From contig CM039502.1 of the NCBI GenBank assembly GCA_022432975.1, positions 15,221,143 to 15,285,142 of the forward strand: a DNA stretch of 64,000 nt, given 5' to 3'. Below are positions 9,912-20,716 of the stretch, piece by piece. The notes under the pieces are model-generated. The model was not told the origin of the DNA and searched no databases. It saw only the letters and a list, made by a program, of their open reading frames with translations. The position numbers and the translations under genes are program-made. This stretch comes from Begonia masoniana. Lineage: Eukaryota > Streptophyta > Magnoliopsida > Cucurbitales > Begoniaceae. Positions within the stretch are counted from its first letter, which is position 1. Each line of letters starts with the position of its first letter.

Positions 9912-12900
9912 TGTAGCACCCGGCCTTTTGGCTGTAATTATTTCTCGAATCACTTTGCGGGATTAATTTAATATTAATACAATATGTGTTGTGTTGGGAA
10001 CCAAACAAATGTGTAACTAAACAAAACACTAAGTTTGAAATGCATGGAAGGGCAAATTGGAGAGAAATTAAGGTTGGTGGGAGATAGTCAATGGATAGCT
10101 GACACTTGGCAGCTTGTTGAAGAAGATAAGTCCTTCCTCCTACGTGAAATCTGCATTTCACTTCTCTGCTTCTTCCCTTCTCTCTTTGCTTCCTCTCTTC
10201 CAGGCGACTGAAACAAAGTACCAAACCTTATTTCTCCTGCATTCTTCTATTTCCTTCAGCAAAGGGTAAGCATCTACTCATGCTAACAAGTTTGGACAAG
10301 TTTAATGTGGGTTTTTACCGAAGTTTAGGGTTATGGTATTTAGAGAAAAACTCATTGTCTTTGGATGAAAACACGTTGGTGTGTTTTCTAAAGATTTGAA
10401 ACGTGTTGCTGCTGATTCTTCTAACTTGTTAGTTAGCATTTACAGCATTGTTTATTTCTCTACGTGCTTGTTACAGATCTGTGCATTTCCGAGACTTTTC
10501 AGCCAACTGCATCGCGGATAAAAGGTAAGTTCATAACCGTAGGTTGGCCCTTAAGGCCCTACATCACGGAGGTACTAGGTGTTTCATTTCTGTCGGGTTG
10601 TTTTGGGTAGAAACGTTATAGTTTATATTCTGAGTTGTCTGTGTTCTGTGTTCTGCTTCACAGTATGTTCTGTTATTTCTGTCGCCTGCTATTGTAAGTT
10701 CAGGCACTGAAAATGTTCATGCATACACGTTTTCACCAAAAGTTCATGCAAAACCGATTTCTGTACACTGTTTGAAACTAAACAAGATAAAATCTGACTG
10801 AAATGTATCGGTTAAGTGTGGGATGAGGACTGGCCCCCAGATCTATTTCTGTACTGTACCGTATAACTGTTGTGCCTGATAGTGCACCCACTGTTCGCCA
10901 GTTCCCCTATAAGCCCCACTATACCCGACTGCCACTGAAACGTAATGTACTGTACTGTTACTGAATTTTTGAAAAACCGCATGCATAGCATATGCATCAC
11001 TGCATTTTATATGTTCTTACTGAGCTTTAGGCTCATAGATGAACTCTCTGGTGTAGGTACTGAACCCGAAAATGAAGACTTTGTGCCTCAGTCTGATGAC
11101 TAGGTGGCTTGTGGCTAGAGCTCTCGGGGGTGGCTGCTGCAGTCTGACATATTTCTATCCCGAGGTTTAAGTTTTTTTTAAAAGTGATGTACAAGTCTGT
11201 GAAACTTTACTGAGATTCTGCTGTTTTGTTTTTAAACTTCAGCTGTCGTTTTGTGTTTGTTTTAAAAACTTCTGTTCACTTTTGTCTTATTATATCCACC
11301 GATTGCACTGTTCACATCCACCGATTGCACTGTTCACATCCACCGATTTCTTTGTTCACCTTGTTGTAGTTTACATCCACCGATCACTGTTCACTTTTGT
11401 CTTATTATATCCACCGATTGCACTGTTCACATCCACCGATCACTGTTCACTTTTGTCTTATTATATCCACCGATTGCACTGTTCACATCCACCGATTTCT
11501 TTGTTCACCTGTTGTAGTTTACATCCACCGATCACTGTTCACTTTTGTCTATTATATCCACCGATTGCACTGTTCACATCCACCGATTTCTTTGTTCACC
11601 TTGTTGTAGTTTACATCCACCGATCACTGTTCACTTTTGTCTATTATATCCACCGATTTCTTTGTTCACCTGTTGTAGTTTACATCCACCGATCACTGTT
11701 CACTTTTGTCTTATTATATCCACCGATTGCACTGTTCACATCCACCGATTTCTTGTTCACCTTGTTGTAGTTTACATCCACCGATCACTGTTCACTTTTG
11801 TCTTATTATATCCACCGATTGCACTGTTCACATCCACCGATTTCTTTGTTCACCTTGTTGTAGTTTACATCCACCGATCACTGTTCACTTTTGTCTATTA
11901 TATCCACCGATTGCACTGTTCACATCCACCGATTTCTTTGTTCACCTTGTTGTAGTTTACATCCACCGATTTCTTTGTTCACCTTGTTGTAGTTTACATC
12001 CACCGATTTCTTTGTTCACCTGTTGTAGTTTACATCCACCGATTTCTTTGTTCACCTGTTGTAGTTTACATCCACCGATCACTGTTCACTTTTGTCTTAT
12101 TATATCCACCGATTGCACTGTTCACATCCACCGATTTCTTTGTTCACCTGTTGTAGTTTACATCCACCGATCACTGTTCACTTTTGTCTATTATATCCAC
12201 CGATTGCACTGTTCACATCCACCGATTTCTTTGTTCACCTGTTGTAGTTTACATCCACCGATTTCTTGTTCACCTTGTTGTAGTTTACATCCACCGATTT
12301 CTTTGTTCACCTTGTTGTAGTTTACATCCACCGATTTCTTTGTTCACCTGTTGTAGTTTACATCCACGATCACTGTTCACTTTTGTCTTATTATATCCAC
12401 CGATTGCACTGTTCACATCCACCGATTTCTTTGTTCACCTTGTTGTAGTTTACATCCACCGATTTCTTTGTTCACCTTGTTGTAGTTTACATCCACCGAT
12501 CACTGTTCACTTTTGTCTTATTATATCCACCGATTGCACTGTTCACATCCACCGATTTCTTTGTTCACCTGTTGTAGTTTACATCCACCGATTTCTTTGT
12601 TCACCTTGTTGTAGTTTACATCCACGATCACTGTTCACTTTTGTCTTATTATATCCACCGATTGCACTGTTCACATCCACCGATTTCTTGTTCACCTTGT
12701 TGTAGTTTACATCCACCGATTTCTTTGTTCACCTTGTTGTAGTTTACATCCACCGATCACTGTTCACTTTTGTCTATTATATCCACCGATTGCACTGTTC
12801 ACATCCACCGATTTCTTTGTTCACCTTGTTGTAGTTTACATCCACCGATTGCACTGTTCACATCCACCGATTTCTTTGTTCACCTTGTTGTAGTTTACAT

Positions 12901-14357
12901 CCACCGATCACTGTTCACTTTTGTCTATTATATCCACCGATTTCTTGTTCACCTTGTTGTAGTTTACATCCACCGATCACTGTTCACTTTTGTCTTATTA
13001 TATCCACCGATTGCACTGTTCACATCCACCGATTTCTTTGTTCACCTTGTTGTAGTTTACATCCACCGATCACTGTTCACTTTTGTCTTATTATATCCAC
13101 GATTGCACTGTTCACATCCACCGATTTCTTGTTCACCTTGTTGTAGTTACATCCACCGATCACTGTTCACTTTTGTCTTATTATATCCACCGATTGCACT
13201 GTTCACATCCACCGATTTCTTTGTTCACCTTGTTGTAGTTTACATCCACCGATTGCACTGTTCACATCCACCGATTTCTTTGTTCACCTTGTTGTAGTTT
13301 ACATCCACCGATCACTGTTCACTTTTGTCTATTATATCCACCGATTTCTTGTTCACCTTGTTGTAGTTTACATCCACCGATCACTGTTCACTTTTGTCTT
13401 ATTATATCCACCGATTGCACTGTTCACATCCACCGATTTCTTTGTTCACCTTGTTGTAGTTTACATCTACCGATCACTGTTCACTTTTGTCTTATTATAT
13501 CCACGATTGCACTGTTCACATCCACCGATTTCTTGTTCACCTTGTTGTAGTTACATCCACCGATCACTGTTCACTTTTGTCTTATTATATCCACCGATTG
13601 CACTGTTCACATCCACCGACTTCTTTGTTCACCTTGTTGTAGTTTACATCCACGATCACTGTTCACTTTTGTCTTATTATATCCACGATTGCACTGTTCA
13701 CATCCACCGATTTCTTGTTCACCTTGTTGTAGTTTACATCCACCGATTGCACTGTTCACATCCACCGATTTCTTGTTCACCTTGTTGTAGTTTACATCCA
13801 CCGATCACTGTTCACTTTTGTCTTATTATATCCACCGATTTCACTGTTCATATCCACCAATTTCTTTGTTCACCTTGTTGTAGTTTACATCCACCGATCA
13901 CTGTTCACTTTTGTCTTATTATATCCACCGATTGCACTGTTCACATCCACTGATTTCTTGTTCACCTTGTTGAAGTTTACATCCACCGATCACTGTTCAC
14001 TTTTGTCTTATTATATCCACCGATTGCACTGTTCACATCCACCGATTTCTTTGTTCACCTTGTTGTAGTTTACATCCACCGATTGCACTGTTTCATTTCT
14101 CCTTGCTTCCAATCTTCCTGCTCTTCCTGCTCTCCTTCTGCCATTCATTCTGTAGTCTAGTTTTTAACTGTTTCTTTTTCTCTGTTTTGATTCCAAATCC
14201 CGAAAATATTTTCCTTCTCTGTTAAGCTTTAAGGTTTTACTCTTAAAAGTTCAGTCTGTTTTCTGTCTGCTTATAAAAAAAAATAAAAAATAGTCCCCGT
14301 TTTGAAATGTCCCGGAGTGATGGCTCCTCATCCCCGATAGGGTCGGGGGTCGTCACA
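9912..14357 (-). mobile_element. Solo Ty3/gypsy-type LTR (4446 bp) with target-site duplication GTAAG
   Basis: The plus strand runs from TGTAGCACCCGG to GGGTCGTCACA and is flanked on both sides by GTAAG (9907-9911 and 14358-14362). Relative to the LTR at 40582-43101 it is inverted: a conserved block around 10550-10580 (TTAAGGCCCTACATCAC) is the reverse complement of a block at about 42360. By that comparison the LTR sense strand is minus. It contains no gag or pol, so it is a solo LTR left after recombination. Most of its unusual length is the tandem array at 11288-14092. Non-array parts show no credible gene. Confidence 0.88.
11288..14092. repeat. 2.8-kb tandem array of three related units, each starting ATCCACCGAT
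   Basis: Roughly 90 units occur, all opening with ATCCACCGAT and containing TGTTCAC. Type A is 22 bp, type B 37 bp (tail CTTGTTGTAGTTTAC) and type C 34 bp (tail TTTTGTCTTATTAT). They often follow in the order C-A-B, a 93-bp higher-order period, with missing or extra A and B units. Because 93 is a multiple of three, long meaningless ORFs appear along it. Variants are nearly all one-base changes in short runs (CC/C, TT/T). Confidence 0.95.
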
Positions 14358-14362
14358 GTAAG

Positions 14363-14640
14363 ACCTTATCGTCTAGTTATCGGTGGATGTAAACTTTGGA
14401 AGACCTTGTCGTTTAGCTATCGGTGGATGTCTTCAGAAACTTCAGCCGTGGATGTTGAATTTTGCCGTTTTCTGCTAGCGGTAGATGTGCACTATTTTAT
14501 CATTTTCTGCTAGCGGTGGATGTAGCCTTAGAATGCCAGCGGTGGATATGGATTTTGTCGTTTAGCTGGCGGTGGAGGTGGCCTTTGAATGCCAGCGGTG
14601 GATGTGGACTATTTTATCATTTTCTGCCCTGTTTTGCTAT
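14363..14640 (-). promoter_or_regulatory. Second part of the CGGTGGAT motif cluster in the copia U3
   Basis: Eight near-copies of CGGTGGATG (some reading GCGGTAGATG or GCGGTGGAGG) occur every 25-40 bp between 14379 and 14604. They continue the cluster at 9734-9899, from which they were separated when the solo LTR inserted. Confidence 0.5.
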
Positions 14641-14854
14641 CACACCCTGAACACTTAACAGATTTGTTAAACAACTAAAATACCCTTTTTAAAGGGCATT
14701 TCCACTGAAGATTAAAAGACATATTAATGGAGGACAATATTTAACTTATTAATCAAATTATTAATCTCATATAATTAACTTAATCAAATTACTCACAATC
14801 AAAAAAATACATCATCAAAAACATCGTTAGACTTAAACATAAGTTAAGTCAACA

Positions 14855-15200
14855 ACATCAACCTCCTGTTTCCTACGTGGCAAAACGAGGGCCCGATAAT
14901 TTAAATTGGCCCCCCGTTTTAGGCAAAAAATGTGCACCACATGTGTAAGGTAGGGTCTCCACCCTCACATCAACCCTTTGTTTCCTACGTGGCAAAATGG
15001 GGAGCCGGTAAATGTAAATCGTTCTCCCGTTTTTGGCAAAAAATGAAAACGGCCACTGTTTTCAGAAATCGGGGGCCCGATGTTAGATTTTTGATAATTT
15101 GAGATTTAACTTGTTCAATTTGATACTTTAAAGGGTGTTTTAAAACAATTCCATAGGAGTTAAAATGTGTTATTTTGCTTTTATTTGTATCAAAAGCTGA
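14855..15200. repeat. Intergenic segment with a direct duplication of about 100 bp
   Basis: CATCAACC, then GTTTCCTACGTGGCAAAA, then a run to GGCAAAAAATG occurs at about 14855-14931 and again at about 14968-15045, with several differences. The copia element inserted at the left edge of the first copy. I see no gene here. Confidence 0.5.
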
Positions 15201-15801
15201 CAATTGTCATTAATCATATAACGAAAGAAAATTGCATGTTCTTCTGGAAAATTTCTGTCCGTCGGTTCAAACTGGGAGCCCTTGAGACAGGAGGTGTTCA
15301 TACAGTAATTAAAAGACACAAGAGGAGGTCTTGGGCGACGTGACGATGACGCCAGAGAAGCAAAGTGAGAATACGATCAAACTTCTTTTCTTTTAATCAA
15401 CCCTAAACCCTTGTTTTTTTTTCTCTCTCTCTCTAGAAATTAAGAGATGGTAAAAAGGGTTTCAAGTGAGATCGGTTTGATGAATCTTCATCAGCCTTGG
15501 ATCTCCAATTGCATCATCTGTTCCATTTTAGGATAAGATGAAGGGTGTACGATGAACTAGAGCTTTCTAGAGTCCACTCAGAGGTTTTAGCCGTCGAATC
15601 GCTCATCCAAATGGTGAGTCTATGGAAATTGGAAGCTCAGTACATGAATGAATGAAGCGAGAGACTGAACTGAACTGAACTCTTTTTCTTTCCATATTTT
15701 TTACTCTTTTTAGATCCAATATTCTAGGGTTTTGTTTTTCGGGCTTATGGTTAGAAGTTCATTTGCTTTTTTGGTTAATCTTAATCTGAGCGGGTTGAAT
15801 A
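15201..15801 (+). other. Transcript-leader-like sequence with a possible first exon, no identifiable gene
   Basis: A CT-rich run (15409-15437) is followed by a short ORF at 15447 (29 codons) and then by CCAAATG at about 15607-15613, directly followed by a perfect donor GTGAGT. This looks like the 5' end of a plant gene whose start codon is cut by the first intron, but no downstream exon can be recognised before the TRIM and the MULE. It may be the abandoned 5' end of a disrupted gene. Confidence 0.25.
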
Positions 15802-16110
15802 TGTTAACACATGTGAGAGGGTAGAACTCATCCCCTAAGCTAGCTCGAGGGGAGAGGGAATCTCCCTCACATATATACAAGTCACAGGCTCATCCAATAG
15901 ACGATGTGGGATAAACAATTATCAATATCCGCTCTCACGCATAGCGTGCTTGGACCGGGTACAATTCCCACCATCATCTCCGATACCAAGCTCTGATACC
16001 ATGCTAATACATGTAAGAAGATAAAACTCATTCTTAAAAGCTAGCTCGAGGGGAGAAGGAATCCCCTCACCTATATGCAAGTTATAGACTCATCCAATAG
16101 ACGATGTGAT
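15802..16110 (-). mobile_element. TRIM-type miniature LTR element
   Basis: Two direct repeats of about 108 bp (15802-15909 and 16002-16109) share AAGCTAGCTCGAGGGGAGA and CATCCAATAGACGATGTG. Between them the minus strand has TGGTATCAGAGC directly after the upstream repeat, a tRNA-Met primer site, and about 90 bp of non-coding internal sequence. Short LTRs, a primer site and no coding capacity define a TRIM. The repeats differ at several sites, so it is not recent. Confidence 0.7.
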
Positions 16111-17469
16111 GCTGGTCAATGCATTTTTCATTAGAAATCATTAAAAGTTTTTCTTCGAAAGCTTCTCAACTACTCAGAGCTCCATCTTTGCATCTTTTGC
16201 TCCCTTAAAATTAGGGTTACTTCCTAATTCTATTTTACTTCCTGGAATCTTGTTAATAAAATTAAACTTAATTTCAATAATGTTTTTTTTCATTTAATGT
16301 ATTTTGATTGATTTATATATGTTCGAAAAACTATGTTAAGATTAGTCATTCTTCTACGAATGAGTGCATGTATTTGAGAAGCTTATATAAATTGTTCATG
16401 TATTGTGCTTATACATGTTCTAATGAATCATATATATTATGTATGAATGTATTGGTTCATTTCATCATAATTACTTGAAAAGAGGCCGCTAATGAGTATG
16501 AGTTTATATCTTTAAGATCCTCACGACGTTGATAGTTTTACTGAAAACCCTCTGCTTCTTTTCATGTTCCAAGCTTTGTTTATGGAACCAAAAAAAGGTT
16601 TTTATTGATTTTATGTGGAAAAATAAAAAGTTGGTGCAGTAAAATGCAGGAAAAATAATAATTTATGAAATTTAAATGTAAAAAAATAATGATAAATAAA
16701 ACATCTTTTTACAAAGTTTAAAAAAGAGCGGAAACACGACATTCTTTGTCACTCAAGCAATGGTATTTCACCATTTTTGCTAGTAAAATGCGGTGCAAAT
16801 TGTTTTTAGGCCATCGTATTTCTGGTATTTATGGTCTTGATGAAATATTGGTAGGTGAAGTAGTATAATTTGAAGAGGGTAATATAAACCTTGCTTTGAA
16901 TTCAAATCCAATAATATTGATGTTGTAATGATGGATGACGGTTTGGTGATACAAGAAGGAAATTCTGTATAATTAACAAGAAGAATTGCTTAGATACTTG
17001 TAATGCTAATTCTGTGGCTATAGAGTTGCATTTTTACACGATATAGAAAGCATTCCGTTGATGAATAGTTATGAAATGGCCATCCTTGTTCTACCCCTCT
17101 TATCTGGTATATCGTGCAACATGTGCAGCTATTATTTTAGTTTTCTTCATCTACTCAATTGATCAAATTGTCTAACAACACGGACTGATGATAAAGGCTG
17201 AGCAACATCTTTGCTGAAAGGTTAAAAGGTTTTATTTCAAAGCCAAGCTTCTAATTTAGGATTGTTTCACCCAAGCCAACTGCAGCTCTTAATTGCCCAA
17301 CTTGAAACTAAAAGTTGCTACATTTGGGCATAAAGGGGGACGTTGTCTATGCTGGTTTTGTCATGGGCAGGAACCATACTGCCCATTTCAAGATTTTTTT
17401 TGTCAGTCTCGAAACTGGCACCGGGAGAAAAAAAAATTAGAAATAAATTGAAAAAAATGAAAAATAAAA
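16111..17469. other. Intergenic AT-rich DNA, nothing recognised
   Basis: No ORF of convincing composition, no repeat unit and no RNA gene could be recognised here. The last bases (17461-17469, AAAATAAAA) match the other flank of the MULE at eight of nine positions. Confidence 0.6.
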
Positions 17470-18204
17470 GGGTAATTACCACTCTAAACCCTAAACTATA
17501 GGGTTTTTTTAACCTCAACCTGAAAATATCAATCGTAACGTTCCAAACCTTAAACTATCAAAAAATTAACAAATCCAATCCTTACGGATGGCTTATCACC
17601 ATCCGTTCTCAATTTTTTACTGTAGAACGGACGGACTCTGTGAAAACACCGTCCGTCCATTTCATTTTTTTGACGTAGAGGGTCCGCACTCTTAATAACA
17701 CCATTCGTCCGTTCTTGACAGAACTACGTGACGCTCGACACGTCGACTCAGACGCACGCTGGGGGTGTAGACCCCCGTTATACGTGCACTACACGAGGTG
17801 GAACAACCGTCTGTCTGTTCTGTTTTACGTGTTTAATAAACGGACGCACGTTGGATCACTAGGAAGGAAATGGACAGACTCGTTCTGAACGAGTCCGTCC
17901 ATTGTCCTTATAGAGGACGCACTCGTAGATAGAGAGTGCGTCCGTTATCAAAATTAGGGTGAGAACGGAGGGTCACCACCCGCACAAAGTGTGTCCGTTC
18001 TTCGCGATTATATCAAAACAAAGGGCTTTCCCGATGTTCAGTCTTGCATTCTCCTCGCTGAAACTGACGATTTCTCTTGGACCGACCGAAAAATGCACCA
18101 GGTTATTGCTTGCTTGATTCTGAGTTATTTCCTTTGATTTTTATCCAACAATCTTCACAAATCCAAGCCCGAGTTCTAAAAATCCAAAAATTCTCAATTC
18201 ACAA
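17470..18204 (+). repeat. Left terminal inverted repeat of the MULE, reaching the start codon
   Basis: Homology with the right repeat runs from the outer end to the ATG at 18205. It includes the leader block around 18080-18200 (CAGGTTATTGCTT, TTTTTATCCAACAA, CACAAATCC). It contains about ten copies of a GTCCGT/ACGGAC core, mostly at 17600-18000. It would hold the promoter and 5' leader of the accessory gene. Confidence 0.85.
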
Positions 18205-19454
18205 ATGACTAAGAGATTGGTTGTTCGACGAAAGGGTGGGCCTCCGGAATGTCGGGCACCTTCAACGGCTTCACAAGCCAAACCATCAAACCGGCCAAAG
18301 AGGCTGCCACCACCACCGTCAAACCAACCGGAGTTTTTATCCAATGAATTTCGCAATCGTGTCTGTCGCGAGCAGTTCGAGCTGGATTTGTTACATCGCT
18401 CGATTATGCATTCGAAGATAGTGGACTTTAAAGGTTGTGAGTCCTTGAAAATCAAGGAGATGTTCGACAAAATCGGCCTGCAAGGGGTGTATAGTTTGCA
18501 GGGCAAAAGCTATGACCGAATTGTTTGCCTATTCTATGCGAACATGAGCTTTACCAGGAGGTCAGGAATTATAAAGATGTACATATTGGGTACGGAGATT
18601 GTGGTTACTCCAGAGACGATCAATGAGTTGATCGGGTTTGCCGGAGTAGGGGCGAATAGATACTACCATGCCTCCAAAAACTGCCCTTTTATCGGAAACA
18701 TCCGAGATAACAGAGTTCATAAGACAAATTCATCGGAACTCTGACATTGTGGACTTCGTTAAACCAAAAGCTAGAGACTTGAATGTCAAAGCTTGCATTC
18801 TCCACAACGTGGTGTCACACACCATTCTATCGCGACATGGACATAGAGATCTCGTTAACTTCATGGATCTTTATGTTATGGAGAAGCTGTACACCGGTAG
18901 GATGTTCGACCACGGATTTGCGATTTTAAGTCACATGTGTGAGATCGAGCGGACACACAACAAGAATCTGCCCTATGGTGTTTTAATTCAGAAGATTGTA
19001 GAGCGTTTTGAGATTCAGTTACCGTCTTGAGAGCAGATAAGATCTCTAGTGGGCTGGTGACGTATTTGGCAAGATTTATTTGGTTCGGATGGGACTCGTT
19101 GAAACAGACGGGATCTGGACGTTGATGGTAGATGAGGGGACCTCCCAAGATGATATTCATATTGAGGAACCCACGGCGGTCCCCACGCTCCAGGGGGCTG
19201 GTAAGGCTAAGATAGATTCTCTCGCAGATAGAGTCCATCAACTCGAATTGAGGCATGCAGAATCTTATAGAGAGGTGATAGACTACCTTAGAGAGATAAT
19301 GAACTACCAGAAAAGGATGATGGACTACCATAGAGCTACGTGGCAAATCATCCTGGATTGGACTGGGGCAGGCAATGACGATGCCCAACCAATGTCGGGC
19401 GATGATGACGATGCCCAACTAATTTCGGGCAATGATGCCGATGGCCGGCGATGA
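18205..19454 (+). pseudogene. MULE accessory gene (plant transposon protein-like domain, acidic tail)
   Basis: The start ATG at 18205 lies exactly where the inverted repeat ends. The first frame (to about 18700) has a basic, Pro-rich N-terminus, then FRNRVCREQFELDLLHR and the domain shared with the copia third ORF: FYANMSF, MYILGTEIVVTPETINELIG, NRYYHASKNCPF. A frameshift near 18690-18705 moves the reading to the 18668-19030 frame (HRNSDIVDFVKPKARDLNV, LYVMEKLYTGR, NKNLPYGVLIQ). A TGA at 19028 and a further shift lead to the 19080-19454 frame. The tail is rich in Asp and built on DNA repeats of about 27-30 bp encoding DDAQ-xx-SG (19370-19500). By position it parallels mudrB or vanC, but shows no similarity I can name to either. 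Function is unknown. Confidence 0.75.
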
Positions 19455-20456
19455 CGAGGAAGTCCAACCGATAGCAGGCGATGACGACGATGCCCAATCA
19501 TAGTTTATGTTTTGTAATTTATTTTATATATTTTAGTGTGGTGTAATTTAGTTTGATTTACATTAGTTTGAAAGACTTTAATTTGATGTATTTTAGTTGA
19601 TGATGTAAAATTCTAAAACTAATGCACTTTAAATGGATGTACTTTAATTCGATGCACTTTAATTTGATGTACTTTAGTTTGATTTACTTTAGTTTGATGC
19701 ACTTTAATTTGATGTACTTTCGTTTGATGCACTTTAGCGTGATGCAAAATTCTGAAACTGTTTGGGTATTTGAATATGTAGGATGATACTAGCTATGGAG
19801 AAGTCAAAAAACAAAGAAAACTCTGGCCAAATTTTTAATTTTTTTCACTAAATTACACTATGTTTCATACATTAAAGTTTGATACACTAATTGGACAGAA
19901 TTTCTTTTGTTTTATGACTCTTCATAGCTAATATCAAACAGTTCTTGCATATTCAAATAACCAAATAGTTCCAAAAGTTTACATCATAAACAAAAATACA
20001 TCAAAGTACAATGTCCATGAAATAAAACTACAATTTGAATTATAAACTACAATGGTCGTGTGTGATTTTACTTCATAAACTACAATGTACATCAATTTAA
20101 ATTACAACAGAGAAAATACATAAAATAAAGTACAATGTCCATAAAATAAAACAGTTCCAGAATGTCCTCGTCATCGCCTGGTAGTCCATCATCCCCTTCA
20201 ATGGCCGTATGTAGAAGATTCCTGCACATAATGAAAACTATATTAGTTAGATAGTGAAAGTTTGTTTATGAGAATAATGGGTAAAAATGTACTTGCGTTC
20301 CGTCAAATGTTTGGAAACCCATAAATGTGTCGTGCAAAGCGGCAGCGCCTGAAGTGGATCCCTTTTCAGGACATGTACGACTATTATGCCCCTGACACCA
20401 ACATTTACTACACGACATCGGAGATTTCTTCTTAGAAATTTTCGACGTAGACGGCT

Positions 20457-20716
20457 TGTAACGACCCCTTTTCCTAGCAAGATATTGTCCGCTATGGGGA
20501 TTGGGGCGCAACCCAATATCCTCCCCTCACGGCTTTGTTTGGCGAGAACTTCCCGGAAGGTCACCCAACCTGGAATTGCTCTCGCCGAAGCACTTTTAAC
20601 TTCGGAGTTCTTATGGGATCCGTTGCCAACTGTGCTTCAAAACGCGTCTTACTATATTGGGAGAGTCTCTTTACATATGTTTCATTTCCACATACTTTCC
20701 CAAGCGATGTGGGATT
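20457..20716 (-). mobile_element. Cassandra-like LTR carrying 5S rRNA-derived sequence, nested in the MULE transposase
   Basis: The insert starts TGTAACGACCCC and ends near CGATGTGGGATT. Its middle, read on the minus strand, matches plant 5S rRNA closely, the hallmark of Cassandra TRIM LTRs. It lies between the transposase basic segment (GRLKKKR, about 20915) and the zinc-knuckle exon (20430), so it entered after the MULE. Exact borders and target duplication are not clear; a second TGTGACGACCCC begins at 20717. Confidence 0.7.
20541..20622 (-). other. 5S rRNA-derived segment (not a functional gene)
   Basis: On the minus strand, GGATCCCATAAGAACTCCGA, then AGTTAAAAGTGCTTCGGCGAGAG, then GGTTGGGTGACCTTCCGGGA reproduce the internal part of plant 5S rRNA, including the control-region area, with scattered differences. 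The 5' and 3' parts of 5S rRNA are absent or unrecognisable. Confidence 0.75.

Larger units (their letters stand above)
1540..14854 (-). mobile_element. Sirevirus-like Ty1/copia retrotransposon with nested insertion and truncated 3' LTR
   Basis: Read on the minus strand the order is 5' LTR (14854 to 9040), primer binding site, gag, protease, integrase, RT, RNase H, third ORF, polypurine tract, 3' LTR remnant (1666 to 1540). Integrase before RT is the copia order. A third ORF after pol and an AAAAAGGGGGAGAT tract next to the 3' LTR fit the SIRE/Maximus lineage. Stops and frameshifts in gag-pol show it is inactive. The 5' LTR is interrupted by a solo LTR (9912-14357). The 3' LTR keeps only about 127 bp and abuts an unrelated relic, so target-site duplications cannot be checked. 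Confidence 0.85.
9040..14854 (-). repeat. 5' LTR of the copia element, split by a solo LTR
   Basis: On the minus strand the LTR starts TGTTGACTTAAC at 14854 and ends CGATCCTACA at 9040. Removing the insertion (9912-14357 plus one 5-bp duplication) leaves about 1364 bp. The half nearer gag runs 9040-9911, and the outer half runs 14363-14854. A TATA-like stretch and a cluster of CGGTGGAT motifs lie around the insertion point. Confidence 0.85.

Noticed and set aside
11282..13953. Series of 70-205 codon ORFs rich in HRFLCSP and IHRSLFT
   Set aside because: They follow the 93-bp repeat period, which is a multiple of three. They have no codon structure independent of the array and appear in several frames.
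11288..14092. Regularly spaced repeats resembling a CRISPR array
   Set aside because: The spaces between motif copies are themselves repeated, not unique. There are no cas genes, and the context is a plant LTR.
15447..15536. Small ORF of 29 codons as a gene
   Set aside because: No homology, no conserved features, and it lies in a leader-like sequence. Mentioned only within the leader entry.
20541..20622. 5S rRNA gene
   Set aside because: Only an internal part matches, with substitutions, inside an LTR-like insert with TGTAACG ends. This is the Cassandra pattern, not a 5S gene cluster.
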